DNA of 64,000 bases, taken from assembly GCF_009729415.1 (NCBI RefSeq), contig NZ_MPKW01000003.1, forward strand, positions 118,379 through 182,378, in the 5' to 3' direction. The position numbers and the translations under genes were made by a program. Numbering within the stretch: the stretch's first letter is position 1; each line of letters starts with the position of its first letter. This stretch comes from Mycolicibacterium sp. CBMA 234. Lineage in GTDB: Bacteria > Actinomycetota > Actinomycetes > Mycobacteriales > Mycobacteriaceae. Shown here piece by piece: positions 23,901 through 35,780 of this stretch. The notes beneath the pieces are model-generated. The model had not been told where the DNA came from, did not search any database, and saw only the letters and a program-made list of their open reading frames with translations.

Positions 23901-26900
23901 CGGTCCAGCCCATGGCGCCGCCCGCGCCACAGCCCGTCTCGGTGACACGGGAGGCGTCGTTGCCGGTAGCAGCGGTTGATGTGCCGACGGCCACCGCCGA
24001 CACGTTGTTTTCCCCGGACGCCTGGAGTGTCATCGATCGGATCCAGAAGGAAACTGCGGACCAGCATCAACGCTATTTGGACGTGGTCGCGCAAAGCCAT
24101 CAAGCCTTTTTGTACATGTCAACGCAGATGATGGCCGAGATCGTGGGTGGCCACGCCGTGCCACAGTCCCCGGCGCCCGTGCGCAATGGTGTGGTCCATG
24201 CATTGGATCTCGAACCCAGTGCGCCACAGCATGTTTCGAAACCCGCCGCACCCCCGATCTCGGCCCCGGTGGTCATCGCGGCCCCGGCGCCCAGCCAGGT
24301 GTTGGATCCGGTGGCAGTTATCCGCGTGCCGGCGGCTCAGCCGGTGCCGGTGCCGGTGCCGGTGCCGGTGCCGGTGCCGGTGCAGGTAGTTGTGCCGTCG
24401 GTGGATGCCGGTGATTTGGTGTTGGCGATTGTGTCGGAGAAGACGGGTTATCCGGTCGACATGCTGGGGTTGGGCATGGAGATGGAGGCCGAGTTGGGTA
24501 TCGACTCGATCAAGCAGGTTGAGATTTTGGCTGCGTTGCAGGCGAAGTTGCCTGGGGCGCCGGAGATTCCGGCGTCGGAGTTGGCGGGTATGCAGACTTT
24601 GCAGGATGTTGTCGATGCGGTGGGTGGTTTCACCGGTGGGGTGAGTGTTCCGGTGCCGGCGGCGCAGTCGGTGCCGGTGCAGGTTGCTGTGCCGTCGGTG
24701 GATGCCGGTGATTTGGTGTTGGCGATTGTGTCGGAGAAGACGGGTTATCCGGTCGACATGCTGGGGTTGGGCATGGAGATGGAGGCCGAGTTGGGTATCG
24801 ACTCGATCAAGCAGGTTGAGATTTTGGCTGCGTTGCAGGCGAAGTTGCCTGGGGCGCCGGAGATTCCGGCGTCGGAGTTGGCGGGTATGCAGACTTTGCA
24901 GGATGTTGTCGATGCGGTGGGTGGTTTCACCGGTGGGGTGAGTGTTCCGGTGCCGGTAGTTGTGCCGTCGGTGGATGCTGGTGATTTGGTGTTGGCGATT
25001 GTGTCGGAGAAGACGGGTTATCCGGTCGACATGCTGGGGTTGGGCATGGAGATGGAGGCCGAGTTGGGTATCGACTCGATCAAGCAGGTTGAGATTTTGG
25101 CTGCGTTGCAGGCGAAGTTGCCTGGGGCGCCGGAGATTCCGGCGTCGGAGTTGGCGGGTATGCAGACTTTGCAGGATGTCGTCGACGCGGTGGGTGGCAT
25201 CACCACCGGCGGCGGCCACGCCGAAGTTGCTGTGGGAGTAGTGCATTCGATTCCACTGCCTTCATCGCCCGTGGCCTCCGGCGGCCTGAGCTGCACGGAG
25301 GCGCAGCTTCGGCCGGTACCGCCAGGTGGCTTTGCGATGCCGGGCCTGCGGGCTGGAGAGGTCCTCATCACGCGCGAAAACCCACACTTTGCCGATGATC
25401 TGGTAGCAGCGCTGACCGCCCGCGGGATCACTGCCCGGACCGTCGCCCAGGTGCCGGACGGCGCGAGCGCTGTCATCTGTCTTGCGGCCCTGACGCCGGC
25501 CGGCTCGCCGCCAGACTGTGTCGAGGCGCACCTGCGCGCTTTCCACGCGGCCCGCAGTGTCGCCAAGTGCAGCGCGTCATCGCGGTTCTTTGTCACCGTG
25601 CAGTCGACGGGCGCTGCCTTCGCAGGTGCGGACATGCCGGTCGGGGTGGCGAGTCTGGTCAAGTCCGCGGCGTGGGAGTGGCCCAACGCCTCGGTGCGGG
25701 CGATCGACATGGAAAGCCTTGATGCCGAACGGCTGACAGCCGAGCTGCTGGAGGGCGGTAGCGGTATCGAGGTCGCCTTGCGTGACGACGGAACCCGACT
25801 GGTTGTGGTCGATGGGATCGACGCCGCACCGGTGGGGGAGACCGTCGACGTCGCGGACGGCGGTGTCGTCGTGGTCACCGGCGGTGCGCGTGGCGTGACC
25901 GCCAAGTCGGCACTGGCCTTGGCGAAGCAGCATGGCCTCGGGCTGGCGCTGCTCGGCCGTACGCCGCTGCGTGACGTCACTGCCGACGAGCCTTCTGGCA
26001 CGACGGTCGCCGAGATCGCTACAGCGCTGACGGCCGCGGCGCGAGCACGAGGTGAGACGGTGAGCCTCCCGCAGGCTCGTGCACAGGCGGAAAGCCTTCT
26101 GGCGCAAAGAGAAGTACGGGCTACTCTCTCGGCCGCGCAGCAGCAGGGCACTACGGCCAGATACTTCTCCACCAGCATCACCGACGAAGAAGAGTTGCGG
26201 CGTGCGCTGGACGAGGTGCGGCGGGACTTAGGGCCGGTCGTCGGCGTCGTTCACGGTGCGGGTGTACTCGCCGACCGCCGGCTCGAGGACCTCGACGACG
26301 ACCAATTCGTCGCGGTGTTCAGCACGAAACTCGTTGGTGCAGAGGCGCTTCTTAATGCCACTACAGCTGACGACCTGCGGTTCATCTCGTTCTTCTCCTC
26401 GATCGCGGCTCGTACCGGCAACCCCGGTCAGTCCGCCTACGCCGCCGCCAACGCCGCGCTGGAGTCCATCGCGGCGCGGGAGGCCGCTCGTCGCGGCGAC
26501 GCGTGTGTCGTGCGCGCGTTCGGCTGGGGTCCGTGGGACGGCGGCATGGTTGATGCGACGCTCAAGACCCGATTCTTGGAGGCCGGGGTGGAGGTCATCC
26601 CACTCGATGAGGGTGCGCAGTTCTTCGCGGACAACGCGATGGCCCGGTCCTCGGCGACCGCGGTAGTCGTCGCGGCCCCCGCGGAGCCCCGGCTGCGTGC
26701 CGTCAGCCTGGAATGGGATGTGTCGACGGAGCTGCTGCCGGTGCTCGAAGATCATCAGGTTCGAGGCAAGGTCGTGGTCCCGGTGGTGATCGTGCTCGAT
26801 GCCATCCTGCGCGCGGCCCGCGATCTGATTACCGATGCCCGTTGCGTCGTACGCGACCTCCAGGTGTTGTCGGGTGTCACGCTCGATGCGGACGAAAAGC

Positions 26901-27481
26901 ATACTTTCACAATCAATTTCGACCCTACGGAATCGGTGTATACCGTTGCTGTCCGTGACGGCGAGGGCCGTGCGCGGTATCGCGCCCTTTTGGAAACCGG
27001 AGTCGATGTGGCCCCGAACGTGCAGGTGCCGGAGGTGTCGGGGCAGCCCTGGCCGATGAGCATTGCGGACGCCTACGAGGGCCCGCTGTTCCATGGACCG
27101 CGGTTCGCCGCAATCGAGGATCTGGGCGCGTTCGGCGAGGCTGGCGGCACCGGAAGCCTCAAGGGGATCCACGATCTCAGCTGGCCACACAGCGACTGGG
27201 CCATCGATCCCGCGGTTGTGGATGGCGGCCTGCAGTTCGGTCTGCTCTGGGCCAGTGCGCAAGGACGCTCCCTGATGCTGCCGATTCGTATCGGACGGGT
27301 GGTGCTCAACCAGCCGTTCCTCGAAAACAGCGATGTGCATTGCCGTTTCGCTGCGCACCCGATCAATGACAAGCGCGTGGACTTCGATATCGCGTTTGTA
27401 GCCACGGATGGCGCCTTGGTCGCAATGTTGGAGGGCGTGGAGTTCTACGCTGCGGGCGCCGCAGTGGATGCGCCGGCGTGA
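20975..27481 (+). CDS. pfaA: PUFA-synthase-like PKS, PfaA type (KS-AT-ACPx3-KR-DH)
   Basis: 2168 aa, GTG start. KS about 8-465 (Cys ~211 in DAACASS; VEAHGTAT; GHTKAAAG). AT about 570-880 (Ser ~668 in GHSFGE). Three tandem ACPs with LGIDSIK serines at ~1178, 1277 and 1368. KR about 1620-1830 (TGGARGVTA, SAYAAANAALES). A C-terminal hotdog-type DH follows (LEDHQVRGKVVVP near 1925). GxDSIK carrier motifs and the TGGARGVTA KR are characteristic of PUFA and related secondary-lipid synthases. Pro/Val/Ala linkers flank the ACPs. The number of tandem ACPs in this family sets titre and is commonly 3-9. The stop overlaps the start of the next gene (GTGA). Other mycobacterial PKSs do not look like this. 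Confidence 0.95.
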   Translation: MTDKNQHALATPVAVVAMTAIYPGESGLTGYWRTVSGGRDAIGEVPPSHWLIEDYFDPDPKAQDKTYCKRGGFIEPVHFDPIQFGLPPNTLPATDSAQLLALIAAKQVLDDVSRGGAEIDLDRVDVVLGVASTTELVVQMGARLQRPIWRKAMLENGLAADEADEICQDIADHYAPWQESTFPGLLGNVVAGRVANRLNLGGSNFVTDAACASSLSALQAALHRLYLHEADMVLTGGVDALNDVMMYMCFSKTPAFSQTGDCRPLSDAADGTIIGEGVGMLALKRLSDAERDGDTIHAVIRGLGSSSDGRASSVYAPRSEGQAKALRRAYERAGYEPSTVELVEAHGTATKAGDVAEFAALKSVFTDTESRCAIGSVKSQIGHTKAAAGAAGLIKAVLALQHSTLPGTLKVDRPNAALGLDGTPFYVNSQTRPWVRPDDQPRRASVSAFGFGGSNFHVTLEEYRGEQRAKRLRALPTELVVLSAGSEADLEKRAAEVAAALGAGESLARIAFESAREFDASQPARAGLVAADEKSLEALIERLRTALADGTAAQLKDPNMAVGLGRAREGKTAFLFPGQGSQYVSMGADLALEFPDAIAVWDGLDGDLADVPGFVFPEPVFDAEALELQKSELTAMENAQPAIAAASLAQLALLDVLGVTADGAAGHSFGEVTALAAAGALPTENLVATARTRGLLMAEAGRGKDGAMLAVAASAEDVRALLDSQPQPAGSLVIANDNAPNQVVLAGYTSDIEWAESSAKAAGWTARRLPVASAFHSEIVAASSEPLTEYLKSLNIQEPRFPVYANATAEPYSEQVADQLGTQVRQSVKFREMIEAMARAGFTRFIEVGPGRVLTGLVRQILNTTPHIAVALDDSKAGGLRAWHRGLAALAADGVSLDLVSLFDHYEEPAKNVPVPAHAVLVGGANLGKPYPPVDGNISVTPKRARAKLPDLPSPADEGPLLTSPIQHMDPPVPATVQPMAPPAPQPVSVTREASLPVAAVDVPTATADTLFSPDAWSVIDRIQKETADQHQRYLDVVAQSHQAFLYMSTQMMAEIVGGHAVPQSPAPVRNGVVHALDLEPSAPQHVSKPAAPPISAPVVIAAPAPSQVLDPVAVIRVPAAQPVPVPVPVPVPVPVQVVVPSVDAGDLVLAIVSEKTGYPVDMLGLGMEMEAELGIDSIKQVEILAALQAKLPGAPEIPASELAGMQTLQDVVDAVGGFTGGVSVPVPAAQSVPVQVAVPSVDAGDLVLAIVSEKTGYPVDMLGLGMEMEAELGIDSIKQVEILAALQAKLPGAPEIPASELAGMQTLQDVVDAVGGFTGGVSVPVPVVVPSVDAGDLVLAIVSEKTGYPVDMLGLGMEMEAELGIDSIKQVEILAALQAKLPGAPEIPASELAGMQTLQDVVDAVGGITTGGGHAEVAVGVVHSIPLPSSPVASGGLSCTEAQLRPVPPGGFAMPGLRAGEVLITRENPHFADDLVAALTARGITARTVAQVPDGASAVICLAALTPAGSPPDCVEAHLRAFHAARSVAKCSASSRFFVTVQSTGAAFAGADMPVGVASLVKSAAWEWPNASVRAIDMESLDAERLTAELLEGGSGIEVALRDDGTRLVVVDGIDAAPVGETVDVADGGVVVVTGGARGVTAKSALALAKQHGLGLALLGRTPLRDVTADEPSGTTVAEIATALTAAARARGETVSLPQARAQAESLLAQREVRATLSAAQQQGTTARYFSTSITDEEELRRALDEVRRDLGPVVGVVHGAGVLADRRLEDLDDDQFVAVFSTKLVGAEALLNATTADDLRFISFFSSIAARTGNPGQSAYAAANAALESIAAREAARRGDACVVRAFGWGPWDGGMVDATLKTRFLEAGVEVIPLDEGAQFFADNAMARSSATAVVVAAPAEPRLRAVSLEWDVSTELLPVLEDHQVRGKVVVPVVIVLDAILRAARDLITDARCVVRDLQVLSGVTLDADEKHTFTINFDPTESVYTVAVRDGEGRARYRALLETGVDVAPNVQVPEVSGQPWPMSIADAYEGPLFHGPRFAAIEDLGAFGEAGGTGSLKGIHDLSWPHSDWAIDPAVVDGGLQFGLLWASAQGRSLMLPIRIGRVVLNQPFLENSDVHCRFAAHPINDKRVDFDIAFVATDGALVAMLEGVEFYAAGAAVDAPA
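24340..24383 (+). repeat. GGTGCC hexamer tandem repeat encoding a (Val-Pro)n linker
   Basis: In-frame GGTGCC units encode a V-P-V-P linker just ahead of the first ACP of the PfaA-like protein. Such tracts can change length by slippage without breaking the frame. Confidence 0.8.
24391..25197 (+). repeat. Three near-identical tandem ACP units
   Basis: Unit 1 (24391-24659) and unit 2 (24688-24956) are identical over 269 bp by eye. Unit 3 (24961-25197) differs at three positions, all synonymous (GCC/GCT, GTT/GTC, GAT/GAC). Unit starts are 297 and 273 bp apart. The units use TTG and GTT codons more than the flanking gene. This indicates recent amplification or ongoing gene conversion. Confidence 0.95.
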
Positions 27482-30400
27482 CGGGGTTCGAACCGGTCGC
27501 GATTGTCGGACGTAGCTGCGTCCTGCCCGGTGCGACCACGCCGGAGGCACTGTTCGAAGCAACCGTGGGCGGCCGGAGTCTGCTTACTGCGACTCCGCGC
27601 CATCAGTGGCGGGGGTTGGATCCTGGCGTCCTTCGGGCCAGCGGCAAACCGGGTCTGCGGGTTGCGTCGACGACCGGTGGCTACCTGAATGCGTCGTTCG
27701 ACCGCGAGGAAATCGGCTCGCGCATACCAGATTTCGGCCGGATCGACCCGATGGTCCATTGGCTTGCCGCATGCGCGCAGGATGCGCTGGGTGGGTCGCT
27801 AGCCACGCCACGGACGGGCCTGATCGTCGGAAATCTGTCGTATCCAAGCGCTTTGGGCACCGCGTACGTGGAAAGCGTGTGGCACGGCAGGAGCGACGTC
27901 GATCCTCGAAATCGGTTCTCGTCGGGGCTGCCTGTGCAGCTGGTCGCGAACGCGATGCAGATGACCGGACCGGCCTTTGCGCTCGACGCCGCGTGCGCGT
28001 CGTCGCTCTATGCCATCAAGTTGGCGTGCGATGCATTGCAGGATGGCGAGGCCGACGTGATGCTCGCCGGCGGCCTCAACGGTGCCGACGATCTGTTCTT
28101 GCATCTCGGTTTCACCGCGCTTCAGGCGCTCAGTCCGTCGGGCCGGTCGCGGCCGTTCCACGCTGATGCTGACGGACTCGTCCCGTCGGAAGGTGCGGCG
28201 CTGGTCGCGCTGAAGCGTCTTGAGGATGCGGAGCGTGCCGGGGACCGAATCCTGGGCATCATCATGGGTATCGGGCTGTCCAACGACGGTCGGCAGAATG
28301 GTCTGCTGGCACCCGCGGTGTCCGGGCAGACCCAGGCCATGGCCTCGGCGTTGGAGCAGGCGGGGCTGGCGTCCGCGGACATCGACTTCATCGATTGTCA
28401 CGCCACCGGCACGGCACTCGGCGACGCGACGGAACTAGAGAGCATTCTCGCCGCCTACGGCGACGTGCCGCTGAAATTGGGCGCCCTCAAGGGAAATCTG
28501 GGCCACACCATCACGGTGTCGGGCGCCGCGAGTCTGGTCAACGTACTGTCTGCCATGCAGGCCTCGGTGGTTCCACGAACTCTGTGCGAGAAGCCGACGA
28601 CGGCGTTGAACGAGACCCCCTTCACGTTGTCGACCACGCCGACGCCGTGGGACGGAACGATCAAGCGTGCGGCGGTCAGCAACTTCGGGTTCGGCGGCAA
28701 CAACGCGCACTTGATCGTTCAAAACTACGTGGGCACGAGCAGTCCGGTAGCGCGACGGCCGCGACCCTCGGGTGATGTCGTCATCTGCGGAATGGGTGTG
28801 GTGACCGGCGACGCGCAGGAGGCCGGGGAGTTCCGTCGCCGTGCGCTCGGGCGCCCGAATGCGCCGACGCCGCTCGATACCGTCGAACTCGATCTGGTCG
28901 GCCTTGGTTGTACGCCAGCAGAACTCAAGGCCAGCCTTGGTCAGCAGACCGCGATGCTGGCCGCCGCCGCGCAGGCGCTTGGGAACGTCAGCACCGACCC
29001 AAAGCGGACCGGCGTGGTCGTCGGTATGGGCTGTGACGCGACCATTGCACGGCATCGATTGCGGGTACAGCACATGTCCGATGAGGAATGGCTGGAGGCC
29101 AACAAGGAATCGATCCCGCGGCTGACCGCGGACGGAGTGGTCGGCACCATGCCGAACATCCCGGCCAATCGCATCCACGCGCAACGCGACTTCCGCGGGT
29201 TCGGCTTCACCGTATCCAGTGAAGAACTTTCCGGTCTGACCGCGCTACGGCTCGGGGTGCGTGCCCTGCGCCGCGGCGAACTCGATGCAGTGGTCGCGGG
29301 TGCGGTCGATATGTGTTGTGAGCCAACGCATGCACAGGCCGCCGATGCGCTCGCGAACGATGCCGGGACGGCGCATGGCGACGCGGCAGTGGCGTTCATT
29401 CTGAAGCTGCGCGCAGATGCCGAGGCAGCGGGCGACGAGATTCTCGCCGTCGTCGATACGGACGGCACCGAGAACGCGGTCGATGCGAACTTCGCCGTCG
29501 GGCGGTTCGGCCGCACGCACGCGGCCGGCGCGGCCATCGAAGTGGCGGCGCGGGTGGCGGCGGTGCGGGCGCGGATCCGGGTCGACGAGCACGGAGCGCA
29601 GCCGGTGCCCGGAGTGAAACACGCAGTGGTTCAGATGGATTCGCTCGGAGGCCGCACAGAACGAATCGGTGTGTCCGCGGTCGACGGGGTAAGCGATCCG
29701 GTAGCGCTCGGAGCTGTTCCCGTCTCCGAACGCTATGCGGCGGAAAGCAGGGCCGAGCTGCGTAACCGCATGGCGCGCGGTGAGCAGGGCGGAAGCGGTT
29801 CGGTGCGTTGTTCTTTGGTCGCAGAAAGCGAGTCCAAGCTGGAAGCGCTCCGCGGCGAGGCCGTGCAGCGGCTCGATCGCGGCGAGACCCCGGTGGGGAT
29901 TGGGCTCGCTTTTACCGACAACCCGGTGAATGGAGAACTGGCGTTTGCCTTTACCGGCGCTGCGGCGGCGTATCCGGGTGCGGGCCGGGATCTGTTGTTG
30001 GCGTGGCCGGAGATCGGCGACGTGCTTGCCACTCGGGTCTCGCACGTCGGTGATTTGGGGCGCGCTATGTATGGTGCCGACGTCACGACCCTGGAACCGC
30101 CCGCGCAACTGACTGGATGCGCGCTGGTCTGCCAGGCCCATGCAGAGTTCTCTCGCGCGGTCCTCGGACTCAAACCAACTGCAGCAGTTGGTCTTTCGTC
30201 TGGAGAGACGAACGCTCTGCTGGCCTTCGGCGTGTGGCGTGATCTTGAGGCGATGCTCGAGGAAATGCACACCGTGGGGATGTACGGCGAGCACCTGACG
30301 GGCAACTGCCGATCCGCGGCAGACGCATGGGGCTTGCCGGAGAATGAGCGAGCACCGTGGGAGTGCTGGCGCGTCAGTGCGCCCCGAGCGGCGACAGAGG

Positions 30401-33400
30401 CGGCGCTGGAGCGCGAACCCCGCGCCTACATGACGATCGTGCAGGCGCCCGACGACTGCGTGATCGGCGGTGATCCGGAGGCATGCCGGCGCGTCATCGA
30501 CGCCATCGACGGTGCACGTGCCATTCCGCTCGGTCTCGACATGATCGTGCACTGCAGCGCCATGGGACCGTTCGAGGAGCAGTGGCACAGGGTGCACAGC
30601 CGGGAGAGCCATGCGGTACCCGATGTGCGTTTCTACACCAACGCCGGTAACCGCGCCTACACCCCGACGCGCGCAGCGGCCGCTGACGCGATCACGCAAC
30701 AAGCACTTGAACCGATCGACTTTCCGGCGACGGTGCTGCAAGCGTGGGAGGACGGCGTCCGCATCTTCGTCGAGCACGGTCCGCGCGGCATTTTGACCGG
30801 TGCGATCCCGAAGATCCTCGGCGACCGTACACATTTGGTTGTTGCGCTGGACCCGCCGGAACGACGGGGTCTTCGCGCGCTCGCTGAAACTGTGTCGAAG
30901 TTGTGGGTGCACGGCCAGCCTGTGGATACGGATGCATTCGACGCGCGTATGCAGCAACTGCGCGAGCAAGGTGCCCAACCGGCGTCGAGCCCGGCCCGCA
31001 CGCTGGTACTGGCGGCACATCGACCGGACATGATCATGAAGCCCGAGGTGTCAGGGGTTGTGCCCGAGCCCATGCCGCGATTGGACCCGGCAAGTATTCA
31101 AATCATGGCGCCGGCGCCACTGGACACGGTGCCGACCATCGTCGTCCGCGATGTACTCGCGGAGAACGTACGCGCCCAGAAGGTAACGGTCCCAAGCGCT
31201 GACCTCCCACGCGCGGTCGCGCCGGCCGACACCGGGGCTGTCGCGGCGACCGGCAGTAGGGCGAAGGCTGCGCTCGGACTGGTCGCGTCGGCGAGTGCGG
31301 CGCAGGCGGTGTTCGTGGAGCGACAGGCACGGGCCCATGAGGCGTTCTTGACTGCGCGCGGTGAAATGCTGGCGCTGGCCATGGGGCAGCGAGGCGTACT
31401 GCCGGCGGCGGCGCCGCGCCTGGCCGGGGTAACGGCACCGCCGGCGGTACCGCCTCGGCCAGAAATTCCGGTCCTGTCGCCGCCCGTCGCCGCACCGGTT
31501 GCCCCGGTTCTGCCTGGGACGCCGATCCAGCAGCGACCGTTGTATTCACGCGCTCAGCTCGAAACGCTTGCGGGGGAGAATATTTCGCAGGTGTTCGGTC
31601 CTCTTTTCGGCGAGCTGGATCAGTATCGGCGCGTGGTGCGCATGCCGCAGGCACCGCTGCTGCTGGCCGACCGGGTGATGCTGATCGAGGGCGAGCCCGG
31701 CACGATGGGCACCGGCCGTATCGTCACCGAGACCGATGTCGTCGCCGATGCCTGGTACATGCACAACCGCCGGATGTCTCCGGGGGTGGTGATCGAGTCC
31801 GGCCAGGCCGACCTGTTGCTCGCGTCGTGGCTGGGGGCAGACTTCGCCAATCGCGGTGAGCGCGTTTACCGTCTGCTCGGATGCGAACTGACCTTTATGG
31901 GTGAACCGCCGCAGGCGGGTGAGACTCTGCGCTACGACATCCATATCGATGGTCACGCGAAAACTGGTGATACGCGGCTGTTCTTCTTCCATTACGACTG
32001 CTACATCGGTGACAGGCTGGCGATCTCGGTGCGCAACGGCCAGGCCGGGTTCTTCTCCGACGAGGAACTGAGCCAGTCGGACGGGGTGCTGTGGGATGCC
32101 GCCGAGGACGTCCCGCGCGTTGGAGCGCGTCGTGACAGGCCACCGCGCGTGACGCAGAAGCGCACGTTCGATCGACTCGATCTCGACGATTTCGTTCGGG
32201 GAGATGCCTTCTCCTGCTTCGGAATCGGCTTCGAAATGGCTGCCGCGCACGTACGCACCCCGGCACTTCCGACTGGCAGGCTGCGGCTGATCGATGAGGT
32301 CGCCGAGTTTGACCCGGATGGCGGTCCGTGGGGCCGGGGGTACTTGCGCGCCACCGCGGAAGTGCCGAAGGATGCCTGGTTCTACGAAGGGCACTTCAAG
32401 AACGATCCGTGTATGCCGGGGACATTGATGGCGGACGCGGCCACTCAGGCGTTGTCCTTCGCGATGGCCGCATACGGTTTCACCATCGACCGCGATGGCT
32501 GGCGGTTCGAACCGGTGCCTGACGAGACGGCGCGCTTCGTCTGCCGGGGGCAAGTGACACCGGATGCCGACCACACCCTCGAATACGAGGTGTTCGTGGA
32601 AGAGATCATCGATGGGCCGGCTCCGACCATCTTCGCGGCACTGTTGTGCCGACGGGACGGCTTCAAGGTGTTCCATTGCCGCCGGTTCGGCATGCGCCTG
32701 GTACCGGACTGGCCGACTCCGCCGGGTGTGCCCGGGCCCGCACGCATCGTCGGGAATTCGCTCGATGTACGTGGCGATCACGCTGCGCTGCTCGCCTGTG
32801 CGCAAGGTAGGCCGTCGGATTCGTTTGGGGCCATGTACCTTCCGTTCGACGGTGCCCGACGCCCGCCGCGGCTGCCCGCCGAGCCCTACCATTTCCTGAC
32901 CCGCATCGTGAGCGCGGACTGTCCGGTGGGGAGGCCGACGCCAGGCGGCACGGTCGTCGCCGAATACGACGTCCCCGCTGATGCGTGGTACCTCGCGGAT
33001 GCCAAGTCTGCGGCGGTGCCGCTGTCGGTGCTCCAGGAAATCGTGCTGCAACCGTGCGGCTGGCTGGCCTCGTACATGGGGTTGGCGGTCAATCGGACCG
33101 GCGATGTGGTGATCCGCAATCTCGACGGCAATGAGGTTGTGGCACATCAGCCGGCGCGCGTTGGGACACTGCGGGTGACCGCGCGCTTCGATCGTGTTGC
33201 CGAGGCCGGCGGATCGACGATCATCTTCTTCGAATCCGTGTGCACCCAAGGTGAAGAGCCCATCATGTCGCTGAAGACGACATTCGGCTTCTTCACTCCG
33301 GCTTCGCTGGAATCGCAAGTCGGTCTGCCCGCGTCGCCGGAAGTGGCGACGGCATTGTCTGCGGAGGCGCCGGTATCGCTGCCGTACGACGCCGCTGAAT

Positions 33401-33890
33401 TGTCCGGTGCCCCTTGGCTTGCGCAGGGCAAGCTGCAGCTGTTCGACCGGATCAACTATTGGCCCGGTGGCGGCGGCGCGGGCCTCGGGCGGTTGGTCGC
33501 CGAGGCTGACGTCGACCCCGATGCGTGGTACTTCAAAGCCCATTTCTTCCAGGATCCGGTACAGCCCGGATCACTCGGGCTGGAGGCCATGCAGCAGGCG
33601 GCGCGCGCGGCGGCGCGGCTCTCGGGTTTGGCCGCGGGGGACGGAGTGGAGTTCGAGGCCGTCGCGTTGGGCCAGCCCCTCAGATACAAGTGCCGCGGCC
33701 AGGTGCTACCGACCAACCTGCGAACCCGCACCGAGATCGAAATCGTCTCTGTGACAAGAGATGACCAGGGGCTACTGATCCTGTTCGAAGGCGCGTTCTG
33801 GGTTGACGATCTGCGCATCTATCAAGCGCACGGGATGGGGGTTCGGGTCGTCGAGCGGTCCGACGGGTCCGTGTTACCGGATGCGGTGCG

Positions 33891-33894
<4 letters not shown>
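27478..33894 (+). CDS. pfaC: PUFA-synthase-like PKS, PfaC type with built-in AT (KS-CLF-AT-DH-DH)
   Basis: 2138 aa. KS about 1-425 (Cys ~173 in DAACASS). A chain-length-factor-like KS about 430-790 has no active Cys at that site (SSEELSG instead). AT about 820-1140 (Ser ~907 in G-L-S-S-G-E, where the usual His is Leu). An Ala/Pro linker follows at about 1290-1350. Then two FabA-like DH didomains with catalytic His ~1639 ([11 protein letters not shown]) and ~2022 ([11 protein letters not shown]), each preceded by a degenerate hotdog half. In Shewanella the AT is a separate PfaB; a KS-CLF-AT-DH-DH arrangement is known from myxobacterial Pfa3, which also carries an AGPAT that is absent here. Start and stop overlap both neighbours by 4 bp, pointing to translational coupling with rmlA. 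Confidence 0.93.
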
Positions 33895-35764
<1,870 letters not shown>

Positions 35765-35780
35765 GTGGAGGAGCCAAGCA

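Noticed and set aside
24119..25246. Antisense open frame rich in His and Arg over the ACP repeats
   Set aside because: Its composition simply mirrors the tandem ACP repeats and linkers on the coding strand.
25018..26181. 387-codon antisense frame
   Set aside because: It overlaps the ACP and KR regions of the PfaA-like gene in full and has no recognisable motif.
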